Origin: an uncultured Saprospiraceae bacterium
Lineage (GTDB): Bacteria; Bacteroidota; Bacteroidia; Chitinophagales; Saprospiraceae
Direction of reading: 5' to 3'
NCBI GenBank assembly: GCA_938033975.1
Contig: CALHKJ010000378.1
Span: 1-7,598, forward strand
DNA: 7,598 bases
The notes under the pieces were generated by a model. That model searched no databases and had not been told where the DNA came from. It saw nothing but the letters and a program-made list of their open reading frames with translations. Position 1 is the first letter of the stretch, and every line of letters begins with the position of its first letter. Made by a program: the position numbers and the translations under genes. Below, in pieces: positions 1 to 5,448 of the stretch.

Positions 1-539
1 AATGATATGTGGTGACTATTCCAGTATACTTCAACAAATAGCTTCTTTTTGCCAAGATATCTTTCGACTGCATCATTTTCCTTAGTGGACAATGCATTGT
101 CTTTTTGCTTATACATCTGCTTCCTGTAACCATGAATCAGAAAAATGATTTCCCTGTCTACAGATTCTGCATCAATCAAGCGAATAAAGTTTTCTTCAAT
201 AGATTTATTTAATAGGCTTAATGATTCGCTATTGTAAGGAATGTTGTGGCTATCAAGAATGGCTTTGTATTCAGTAGGATTTTTTTCATACCAAAGTGCT
301 AGTTTGCCATCCGCCTTTTTCATGCTTTTATCATCAATAAAAATATTGGGATAATAATTACCTTCTCCGTCAACTCTAATTGTTACTGCAGCACAGTCAT
401 TGGGTTTTTGCTCAACTCTATCATTCCAATTCTTTTCGCCTAAGGCTACAGAAAACTTATCCCAATTTTGAGAGAAACTTACATTGGCAGTAATGTTAAC
501 AAGGGCAACTAAAAACAGTTTTTGGAAATCCAAGGTCAT
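1..539 (-). CDS. Secreted alpha/beta-hydrolase-like protein, N-terminal part (partial)
   Basis: The frame is open from an ATG at 539-537 to the window edge (179 complete codons), so the C-terminal part is missing. Residues 1-23 (MTLDFQKLFLVALVNITANV and SFS) look like a signal peptide, which suggests export. Residues 129-142 (REIIFLIHGYRKQM) form a hydrophobic strand running into His-Gly-Tyr, typical of the oxyanion region of alpha/beta hydrolases. A second strand follows at about 167-173 (LFVEVYW), as in the DUF900-like esterase group. The nucleophile elbow (G-x-S-x-G) and the rest of the catalytic triad would lie outside the window, so activity cannot be judged and the substrate is unknown. 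The gene is divergent from the DUF1028 gene, and a candidate promoter and leader lie at 594-748. The reading frame is certain; the family call is moderate because it rests on one motif and its surroundings. Confidence 0.65.
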   Translation of the reverse strand, partial: MTLDFQKLFLVALVNITANVSFSQNWDKFSVALGEKNWNDRVEQKPNDCAAVTIRVDGEGNYYPNIFIDDKSMKKADGKLALWYEKNPTEYKAILDSHNIPYNSESLSLLNKSIEENFIRLIDAESVDREIIFLIHGYRKQMYKQKDNALSTKENDAVERYLGKKKLFVEVYWNSHHIS

Positions 540-645
540 ATCAAAAAAGGTGTTATGTTTTTTAATTAAAATGATACTTACGTAAATTAGGAACCAAGCC
601 AGGAAGGGGGATACTGGTGGAATTTGCCTAAAGTAAACTTGGAAA

Positions 646-665
646 ATTTGCACCGAAGCACAAAT
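646..665 (-). promoter_or_regulatory. Hairpin with C(UUCG)G tetraloop in possible hydrolase leader
   Basis: Read on the minus strand this is ATTTGTGC-TTCG-GTGCAAAT. As RNA it makes an 8-bp stem with two G-U wobbles and a C(UUCG)G loop, a known extra-stable tetraloop. The plus-strand transcript cannot form the same stem because the wobbles become C-A mismatches, so the structure favours minus-strand transcription towards the hydrolase. Only four Ts follow, which is weak for a terminator. Downstream on the same strand, CCAG (617-614) can pair with CTGG (602-599), and CCAAG (642-638) with CTTGG (598-594), so a larger structured leader is possible. No known riboswitch class is recognised. Confidence 0.35.
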
Positions 666-713
666 ATAGTTCTTATAACTTTATAGTTCCACTATTATTG
701 TTTTTACTGTCTG

Positions 714-748
714 CAAAAATACAGATTTTTGATACACATTTTTCCAAA
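714..748 (-). promoter_or_regulatory. Candidate promoter for the hydrolase leader
   Basis: On the minus strand a perfect Bacteroidota -7 box, TATTTTTG, lies at 721-714. A TTTG at 748-745 stands 23 bases upstream, slightly longer than the usual spacing of about 19-21. Transcription from here would give a leader of roughly 165-170 nt before the ATG at 539, containing the hairpin at 646-665. The rest of the 540-907 gap shows no plausible gene. A nearer promoter cannot be excluded. Confidence 0.35.
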
Positions 749-840
749 GAATACACTCAACAACTCTTGGGCTTTTTATTCAGAGCAAAAGTATTAAAGA
801 GCTGAATGATTTCACCGAATAGAAATTAACTAATTGGTAT

Positions 841-873
841 TTTGATTAAAAAAAATGAGAACTAGTTCGTTTG
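841..873 (+). promoter_or_regulatory. Candidate promoter of the DUF1028 gene
   Basis: TTTG at 841-844 is followed after 21 bases by TTCGTTTG at 866-873, which matches the Bacteroidota TAnnTTTG -7 box at five of six fixed positions. Transcription would start about 30 bases before the ATG at 908. An 8-bp palindrome, AACTAGTT (860-867), overlaps the -7 box and could be an operator. No Shine-Dalgarno sequence precedes the start codon, which is common in this phylum. Confidence 0.35.
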
Positions 874-907
874 GACAAAATCTTTTATCTTCAAAAAAAT
901 CGAAGTC

Positions 908-1930
908 ATGAATAAATTCTTGTTTTGTTTTCTTTTGATATGTTGCATGGCCTCTATGCTAAATGCTCAAGATACCTTTTCAATTGTAGCTGTTGACCCA
1001 AGTACAGGTGAAGTAGGTTCGGCAGGTGCATCTTGTGTTGATGGTGCTGGCTCTATAGGTGGTGTTCAGATTATCAGCAAGTTGATCCCAAATAGAGGAG
1101 GGATTAATGGCCAAGCATGGATATGTGTCAATCCTCATATCAATTTAGATTTAGGAATAAACGAAATGATGGATGGTTCAAGTCCAGAAGAAATCATTCA
1201 ATATTTGATTGACAATGACGGATGCAGTTCGCAAAACTTTAATCCAGAATTTCGTCAATATGGTATTGTAGATTTTGATTCAGATGGTAATCCAAGATCA
1301 GCTGGATTTACGGGCTCAAGTGCGGACGAATACAAAGGTCATTTGCTTGGAGATAATTATGCTATTCAAGGAAATATTCTTTTAGGTCCAGAAATTTTAG
1401 AACAGATGGAAGCAGGATTTGTAAATACAGAAGGCAGTTTAGCTGAAAAATTAATGGCTGCTATGCAGGGAGCAAATGTTCCTGGCGCTGACTCCCGTTG
1501 CATTGAAAGAAACACTTCTTCTACTTCAGCTTTTTTGATGGTAGCCCAAGCTGATGATGAATTCTTACAACCCTCATTATTTTTGAATGTAGCTGAAATG
1601 CCAATGGGTGAGGAACCAATTGATTCTCTTCAGACCTTGTTTGATGAGTGGCAACTATCATCTTCCGTTGAATTTGCCATACATGATGATTTCATAATAT
1701 TTCCCAATCCAACAACCCGTAAAATTCATATTCAAAACAAACAGTTTACTCCCTTTGACCTGGTTGAAGTGTACAATAGTGTAGGACAAGTGGTTATTAG
1801 CCATTCTGTTGTTCATAATTCAGATGAGCTCATACATATAGACATGAAAGAACTGCCTATTGGGGCATATGTGGTTAAGATTAAAAGTAAAGAAGAAGTA
1901 TTAAAGATTGAAAAAGTAATTCGTATATAG
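908..1930 (+). CDS. Secreted DUF1028 (Ntn-hydrolase fold) protein with T9SS sorting domain
   Basis: A signal peptide covers residues 1-20 (cleavage after LNA). Residues 23 to about 225 form a DUF1028 domain: TFSIVAVDPSTGEVGSAGAS (23-42), the GGINGQAW region (64-71), YAIQGNIL (151-158) and GADSRC (193-198). DUF1028 is placed in the Ntn-hydrolase superfamily. Its first Thr/Ser sits at the start of the domain, and here Thr23 is only two residues after the predicted cleavage site, but its catalytic role is inferred. The C-terminus (about 262-340) is a type A T9SS sorting domain, with FPNPTT (265-270), LPIGAYVVKI (316-325) and a basic end. The protein should therefore cross the outer membrane through T9SS and be anchored or released there. 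The substrate is unknown. The start is the first ATG, and the signal peptide fits it. Confidence 0.85.
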   Translation: MNKFLFCFLLICCMASMLNAQDTFSIVAVDPSTGEVGSAGASCVDGAGSIGGVQIISKLIPNRGGINGQAWICVNPHINLDLGINEMMDGSSPEEIIQYLIDNDGCSSQNFNPEFRQYGIVDFDSDGNPRSAGFTGSSADEYKGHLLGDNYAIQGNILLGPEILEQMEAGFVNTEGSLAEKLMAAMQGANVPGADSRCIERNTSSTSAFLMVAQADDEFLQPSLFLNVAEMPMGEEPIDSLQTLFDEWQLSSSVEFAIHDDFIIFPNPTTRKIHIQNKQFTPFDLVEVYNSVGQVVISHSVVHNSDELIHIDMKELPIGAYVVKIKSKEEVLKIEKVIRI

Positions 1931-1965
1931 TTTTTTAGCTATTAAAGTAAAGCTTAATCAGTCAT

Positions 1966-2048
1966 TCTAAGCTCTGATATCCAACTCTGAAATCTGACCT
2001 GTGACCTCTGATATCTGACCACAGCCTTCTGACCTTTATTCTCTCAGA
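1966..2048 (-). repeat. Degenerate heptamer tandem repeat, site 1 (AGA-N4 on minus; TCTGACC-like on plus)
   Basis: On the plus strand TCT begins at 1966, 1973, 1986, 1993, 2007, 2014, 2028 and 2042. In-phase variants TGT and ACA stand at 2000 and 2021. Spacings are multiples of 7 apart from one 13-base step. Units at 1986-2034 are TCTGAAA, TCTGACC, TGTGACC, TCTGATA, TCTGACC, ACAGCCT and TCTGACC. The array fills much of the gap between the DUF1028 gene and the permease gene. It has no reading frame of note and no clear terminator hairpin. Confidence 0.75.
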
Positions 2049-2071
2049 GTTGTTATAGTAAAGACAATTGC

Positions 2072-2105
2072 TATTGTTGTTGGGCTAAGTGTTTCGTAAA
2101 GTTTG
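2072..2105 (+). promoter_or_regulatory. Candidate promoter of the HupE/UreJ gene
   Basis: AAAGTTTG (2098-2105) matches the TAnnTTTG -7 box except for the first base. TTG triplets at 2074-2076 and 2077-2079 lie 21 and 18 bases upstream. The start codon follows about 37 bases downstream. The match is weak in an AT-rich background, but it sits between the repeat array and the gene, where a promoter would be expected. Confidence 0.3.
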
Positions 2106-2142
2106 AAATTATTGAGGATTTTTAATTTTACAAGAAGCTAAA

Positions 2143-2715
2143 ATGTCACAACGATTAAGTTCACTTTGCCTATTGTCCCTGATTCCATCCTTGGTTTTTG
2201 CGCATGGTAGCCATGATAATGCCATCATTTCGGGAGTTATTCATCCTATACTTGGTATCGATCATAACATAGCCATTCTGGCAAGCGGCTTTTTGGGATA
2301 TTCATTGGATAAAAATAGATGGTTTTTGGCTCCGTTGGCTTTTATTGCAGCGATGATAATTGGAGGTTTCTTAGGTATTGATAACCAAGCGAATTTTTTC
2401 GTAGAAAAAATCATCTCATTTTCAGTATTTGGCCTTGGCATATTAATTACCTTCCGCTTAAGAATACCTGTTCTGCTTATTTTTGTTTTACTTTTTGTAT
2501 TTGGCTTTTTCCATGGTTATGCCCATGGAGCTGAAATGTCTGAAGTACATAATGCTACGATCTATATTCTAGGATATGCAATTGGTTCTATTTTACTTGG
2601 AGGCCTTGGTGCTTTCATTGGTAAAATAATTTTGGACAAAAGATTTAGTCACTCCTACTGCCGTTTTGTAGGTGGGATTGTAACTGGCTGTGGCATTATG
2701 ATGTTATTGGCTTAA
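2143..2715 (+). CDS. HupE/UreJ family nickel permease
   Basis: This is an inner-membrane protein of 190 aa, the normal length for HupE/UreJ proteins, which supply nickel to hydrogenase or urease. Both family signatures are intact: H-x5-D-H at 34-41 (HPILGIDH) and FHGxAHGxE at 123-131 (FHGYAHGAE). In characterised HupE these motifs are needed for nickel transport. A signal peptide (1-20, LVFA) is followed by a mature N-terminus HGSH, which could bind metal. About six membrane segments lie near 39-57, 62-80, 88-105, 108-126, 137-160 and 173-190. No urease, hydrogenase or nickel-regulator gene is in view, so nickel is inferred from the family; cobalt or another metal is possible. Repeat arrays flank the gene, and its stop codon touches the second one. 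Confidence 0.88.
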   Translation: MSQRLSSLCLLSLIPSLVFAHGSHDNAIISGVIHPILGIDHNIAILASGFLGYSLDKNRWFLAPLAFIAAMIIGGFLGIDNQANFFVEKIISFSVFGLGILITFRLRIPVLLIFVLLFVFGFFHGYAHGAEMSEVHNATIYILGYAIGSILLGGLGAFIGKIILDKRFSHSYCRFVGGIVTGCGIMMLLA

Positions 2716-2769
2716 GACCTGAGACTGAAGACGAAAGATTGAAGACGAAAGACTTGTAGTAGAGACTTT
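2715..2769 (+). repeat. Heptamer tandem repeat, site 2 (AGACNNA units)
   Basis: Six consecutive 7-base units start at 2715: AGACCTG, AGACTGA, AGACGAA, AGATTGA, AGACGAA and AGACTTG. A further AGACTTT lies at 2763-2769. Two units form an exact 13-base repeat at a 14-base period (2726-2738 and 2740-2752). The first A is the last base of the permease stop codon, so the array begins immediately after that gene. The last unit overlaps the candidate -33 box of the following gene. Confidence 0.8.
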
Positions 2770-2797
2770 ACAGAATACAAAGAGAGTGTTATCTTTC
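2767..2797 (+). promoter_or_regulatory. Candidate promoter of the small lipoprotein gene
   Basis: TATCTTTC (2790-2797) matches TAnnTTTG at five of six fixed positions. TTTA (2767-2770) lies 19 bases upstream as a -33 element. The ATG at 2819 would then have a leader of only about 15 nt. The -33 element falls inside the last heptamer of the repeat array. Confidence 0.4.
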
Positions 2798-2818
2798 AAT
2801 TGATTTTAAATATCATCT

Positions 2819-3298
2819 ATGAATAACTTTAGTTCAATATCTTTTTTGTTACTGATTTCTTTGTTCCTTGCTTGTGCAAGTAAAATAAATGACGAGCTTA
2901 TGATTCAAGCAGAAAATTCAGCAAAGGTCATCAATGTGGAGTGCACTGGCCAACCAAATAATTATACCTTAAGTGTTACGATTGAAAGCCCAGATACGGG
3001 TTGTGATCAATATGCAAATTGGTGGGAGCTTATTAGTCCAGATGGTGAATTAATTTATAGGAGAATTCTTGGTCATAGTCATGTTGATGAGCAACCTTTC
3101 ACAAGAAGTGGGGGTGTAGTGGCTGTTGGTCCTAGTGATACCATTATTGTAAGGGCACATATGAATAACCTAGGTTACGGAACACAGGTATTTAAAGGTA
3201 TTGTATTAAATGACGGATTGAAGGCTGATACTTTGGCGGCGGATTTTGCACTCGACTTAGAAACAACAGAGCCATTGCCAGGAGAGTGTCCCTTTTAG
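2819..3298 (+). CDS. Putative lipoprotein of uncharacterised conserved family
   Basis: This is a 159-aa protein. Residues 1-18 are hydrophobic and end in FLA before Cys19, an acceptable though not ideal lipobox (Phe at -3), so an envelope lipoprotein is likely. The mature part is probably a compact beta domain. It holds three dense motif blocks: SPDTGCDQYANWWE (57-70), YRRILGHSHVDEQPF (80-94) followed by TRSGG, and RAHMNNLGYG (112-121). From memory, similar blocks occur in small hypothetical proteins of Bacteroidota and cyanobacteria, but I know of no assigned function. Conserved-looking His86, His88 and His114 with acidic neighbours could bind metal, though this is speculative. Cys41, Cys62 and Cys157 might form a disulphide. 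The stop codon overlaps that of the convergent acetyltransferase gene. Confidence 0.75.
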   Translation: MNNFSSISFLLLISLFLACASKINDELMIQAENSAKVINVECTGQPNNYTLSVTIESPDTGCDQYANWWELISPDGELIYRRILGHSHVDEQPFTRSGGVVAVGPSDTIIVRAHMNNLGYGTQVFKGIVLNDGLKADTLAADFALDLETTEPLPGECPF

Positions 3299-3762
3299 TT
3301 ATTTAATTTTTTCCAATAAATAACTTTGTCATCTCCTTCTTCCCAAAAGTCTCTGATAGTGGCTTCTTTTTGAAAATTTAATTTTTCATAAAATTTTCTA
3401 GAGGCTTCAAATTCTTGAGAGCCTGAAGTTTCCACAATCAAAATTCGATGTCCTTTTTCTTTTAGTTCATTTTCAATAAATGTCATCATTTTTTGACCAA
3501 GACCTTGGCCTTGGGTTTTCTCGCTCACACCAAGTGCGTAAAGATTGAAAGTACCATTGGTTAACTTTTCTGGTGCACAGAACCCTATTGAAAGGGGAGT
3601 TTCGTCTTGGACTGCAGTAAACCAGATATCTGTTGAATTTGGATTAATTAGATAATCAGATATCATGTCATCAAGCATTTCTGAGGGGAATAATTCTAGT
3701 GTGTCCAATAAGTCTTTTAGTGAAGCTATGTCTTCTTTAATTACCTTTCTTATTTCTATCAT
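3295..3762 (-). CDS. GNAT family N-acetyltransferase
   Basis: This 155-aa cytoplasmic protein has the usual length and layout of a single GNAT domain, which transfers an acetyl group from acetyl-CoA to an amine. Motif A is clear: the strand LYALGV (74-79) leads into Q-x-x-G-x-G (Q84, G87, G89; QGQGLG), the pyrophosphate-binding loop. Motif B includes ASRKFYEKLNF (120-130), and the end (GDDKVIYWKKL, 143-153) is typical. The substrate cannot be read from the sequence. The gene starts 8 nt after the stop of the upstream lipoprotein gene, without a Shine-Dalgarno site, so co-transcription and translational coupling are likely. Its TAA (3297-3295) overlaps the TAG of the convergent gene, leaving no room for a terminator between them. 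Confidence 0.9.
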   Translation of the reverse strand: MIEIRKVIKEDIASLKDLLDTLELFPSEMLDDMISDYLINPNSTDIWFTAVQDETPLSIGFCAPEKLTNGTFNLYALGVSEKTQGQGLGQKMMTFIENELKEKGHRILIVETSGSQEFEASRKFYEKLNFQKEATIRDFWEEGDDKVIYWKKLNN

Positions 3763-3770
3763 GCAATGAT

Positions 3771-4544
3771 CTATGACTTTAGGATCTCTCCATTTTGATT
3801 AATATAATAGTTATTGTAAGTGGTATCTAATTGGGTTTCATCAAAGTTTAAATTTTCTACTTTGGTTATTTCAATATATTGATAATCGTCGCTAATTACA
3901 GAATGCCAATAATTTATATCAGAAGAATCATAGATCCCACCCATTAGATTGAGTTGATCAATTTGTGATAATTTATCCTTTGACACAGTAATTAGCTCTA
4001 TTTCAGGTATAAATTTCCCTTGTTTTGTCATTACTAATTGCAAGTACTTTTCTTTTTCAATAAGAGAAAGTAGTGTTTTATAATTTCTCTCTTCAGTGAT
4101 TTTTGCTCCTTTGTTGATAATCACTGTTTTATTTTCATGGTCAAGCTTTGGATTGGTCTTGATGATCCTATCCGTTTTGATTTCCTCTTCAGGGAAGATT
4201 ATCTGATAAACAGATTTAGGGATATTGTTTTCATAATATTGGACAATCTCCATCGGATCTTGGAAAGGTAGACTATCTGAATTTATTTTATTCATACCTT
4301 GAAGCTTACAAAATGACTTAAGCGAATCAATTATAATTGAGAACGCCAAAGTTTTGAAATGCTCATTTCTTTCTTTCGTCTTTTTGTTATTTAATTCATG
4401 ATCAATTATGATTGTATCAAAAGTAATGGACTGAACATTTGATTCATTTTGTTCTTGCTTTTGAATTGATGATGGGGTAGTAACTTGCTCCTTACATCCA
4501 TACAAGCTTCCAATAACAATTGATATGAGGAACAGTGTTTTCAT
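3771..4544 (-). CDS. Putative lipoprotein, function unknown
   Basis: The ATG at 4544-4542 gives a 257-aa protein starting MKTLFLISIVIGSLYGCKEQ, a classic lipoprotein signal with the lipobox LYGC and Cys17 as the lipidated residue. A TTG three codons upstream (4553) would also stay in frame but is less likely. After the Cys comes a low-complexity Gln/Ser/Asn-rich linker (about residues 18-40), then a mixed alpha/beta region with many charged residues and no family I recognise. The tail reads NYYINQNGEILKS. It is the first gene of a probable two-gene operon with the acetyltransferase, 8 nt apart. A terminator (4632-4664) separates it from the upstream beta-sandwich gene, so it needs its own promoter. 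One weak candidate on the minus strand pairs TTTA with AAATTTTG 21 bases further on, in the gap before the start. Confidence 0.7.
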   Translation of the reverse strand: MKTLFLISIVIGSLYGCKEQVTTPSSIQKQEQNESNVQSITFDTIIIDHELNNKKTKERNEHFKTLAFSIIIDSLKSFCKLQGMNKINSDSLPFQDPMEIVQYYENNIPKSVYQIIFPEEEIKTDRIIKTNPKLDHENKTVIINKGAKITEERNYKTLLSLIEKEKYLQLVMTKQGKFIPEIELITVSKDKLSQIDQLNLMGGIYDSSDINYWHSVISDDYQYIEITKVENLNFDETQLDTTYNNYYINQNGEILKS

Positions 4545-4631
4545 TAAATTCAAAATCTAGAGGAACAAAATTTTAAGGTACAAAGTATTGCTTATAAACT
4601 TACTTGTTTAATTAATTTAAAATGTTGCAGC

Positions 4632-4664
4632 AAAAAAAAGCTGAGACATCAGTGATATCTCAGC
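4632..4664 (-). terminator. Intrinsic terminator of the beta-sandwich protein gene
   Basis: On the minus strand GCTGAGATATC-ACT-GATGTCTCAGC forms an 11-bp stem (one G-U wobble) with a 3-base loop. It is followed directly by eight Ts (4639-4632). It begins about 28 bases after the stop codon at 4692. On the plus strand the hairpin has no T-run after it, so the terminator works in one direction and insulates the downstream lipoprotein-acetyltransferase operon. Confidence 0.93.
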
Positions 4665-4691
4665 CATTCAAACCTTTATATTAAATACAAT

Positions 4692-5273
4692 CTATAGTGT
4701 AATAATGCTTGTTTCTACAAAGTAATCTGTTGAAACGATTACGTTGTATTGACCAGTTTTCAATTGTTCTAAATTGAAAGCCCTTTTAAATTTTCCAAAT
4801 TTTTGATCACTGAAGTCGTAAACAAGATTACCAGCTTCGTCATAGATCGAAATAGTAATCTCTTCATCCACTAAATCAGCTTCAACAATTACTTTCTCGT
4901 CAAGCTCTTTTACAGATGGTCTGTAATAAGCTTGCGTGTAATTAAGATTTAGAGTTTCTTCTGTTATTGTAGCCTCATGCATTTCTACAAAGTTTTCTCC
5001 ACTTACTGTAATTGAATAAATTCCGCTTGGTAATTTTGCTAAATTGAATTTTACAGCATTATTGTATTTGTTCAATTCTTGATTGAATACAACTTCACCA
5101 AAGGCATTCTTAATAGAGAAATTATCTGCTTGGATATATTCACTTGAAGGATTTAGAATAATTACCTTTTCATTTTGGAATACATTCAATGGTGATGCAG
5201 AAGGTATATTGCTTGCTGTTAATTGTAGTATTGATACTAAAATGCAAACTGTGATAGACATTAAATTTTTCAT
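4692..5273 (-). CDS. Secreted protein with two tandem T9SS-CTD-like beta-sandwich repeats
   Basis: This 193-aa protein has a signal peptide at about 1-20 (MKNLMSITVCILVSILQLTA). The mature part is an internal duplication about 90 residues apart. Repeat 1 runs from FSIKNAFGEVVFNQ (52-65) to LPSGIYSITVSGENFVE (81-97). Repeat 2 runs from ISIYDEAGNLVYD (141-153) to LKTGQYNVIVSTDYFVE (171-187). Each repeat resembles the beta-sandwich of T9SS sorting domains or DUF3244-type proteins (x-G-x-V... L-x-x-G-x-Y-x-V), but the true sorting signature PNP and a basic tail are not clear. It may be a periplasmic or surface protein rather than a T9SS cargo. An AAAGGA sequence 4 bases before the ATG is a rare Shine-Dalgarno-like site in this window. 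The gene is divergent from the AraC regulator and ends at a strong terminator, so it is a single-gene transcript. Confidence 0.75.
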   Translation of the reverse strand: MKNLMSITVCILVSILQLTASNIPSASPLNVFQNEKVIILNPSSEYIQADNFSIKNAFGEVVFNQELNKYNNAVKFNLAKLPSGIYSITVSGENFVEMHEATITEETLNLNYTQAYYRPSVKELDEKVIVEADLVDEEITISIYDEAGNLVYDFSDQKFGKFKRAFNLEQLKTGQYNVIVSTDYFVETSIITL

Positions 5274-5314
5274 GATTTCCTTTTAATAAGGTTATTTAAA
5301 CAATTTCTTTAATA

Positions 5315-5322
5315 CAAAGATG
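5315..5322 (-). promoter_or_regulatory. Candidate -7 box of the beta-sandwich gene
   Basis: On the minus strand CATCTTTG matches TAnnTTTG except for the first base. It lies about 42 bases before the ATG at 5273. No good -33 TTTG stands at the usual distance, so an activator may be needed. The divergent AraC-family protein is the obvious candidate, but this is an inference. Confidence 0.35.
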
Positions 5323-5360
5323 GTCGTAGAAACAGAATTAAACTATCACAGTTTTACTCA

Positions 5361-5391
5361 TTACCTGTGCAATATTGACATAGTAGGGTAA
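5361..5391. promoter_or_regulatory. Possible operator in the AraC/beta-sandwich divergent region
   Basis: The inverted repeat TTACC (5361-5365) and GGTAA (5387-5391) encloses an 8-bp palindrome CAATATTG (5370-5377), which overlaps the -33 element of the AraC-gene promoter. CACAG (5347-5351) and CTGTG (5365-5369) form another short inverted repeat next to it. The position suits autoregulation or divergent control. The arms are short and could be chance. Confidence 0.22.
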
Positions 5392-5406
5392 AATTGTATA
5401 TTTTTG
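5374..5406 (+). promoter_or_regulatory. Promoter of the AraC-family regulator gene
   Basis: A perfect Bacteroidota -7 box, TATTTTTG (5399-5406), follows ATTG (5374-5377) after 21 bases. Transcription would start near 5413, about 36 bases before the ATG. This is the best promoter match on the plus strand of the window. Confidence 0.55.
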
Positions 5407-5448
5407 TGTTAATTTAGAACTAGTTGTATTTAACTTCCAAATTAAATA

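Noticed and set aside
594..665. Known RNA such as SRP RNA or tmRNA
   Set aside because: The conserved SRP GGAA-loop region and the tmRNA tRNA-like ends are not present; only generic hairpins are seen.
1951..1973. AGCTTA/TAAGCT hairpin after the DUF1028 gene as a terminator
   Set aside because: The stem is only 6 bp with an 11-base loop and no T-run follows.
1966..2048. CRISPR-like array
   Set aside because: The units are 7 bases with no spacers and no cas genes are present; this is a short tandem repeat.
5083..5286. Plus-strand open frame of 67 codons
   Set aside because: It lies antisense inside the beta-sandwich gene, has no promoter or family features, and its composition is that of a shadow frame.
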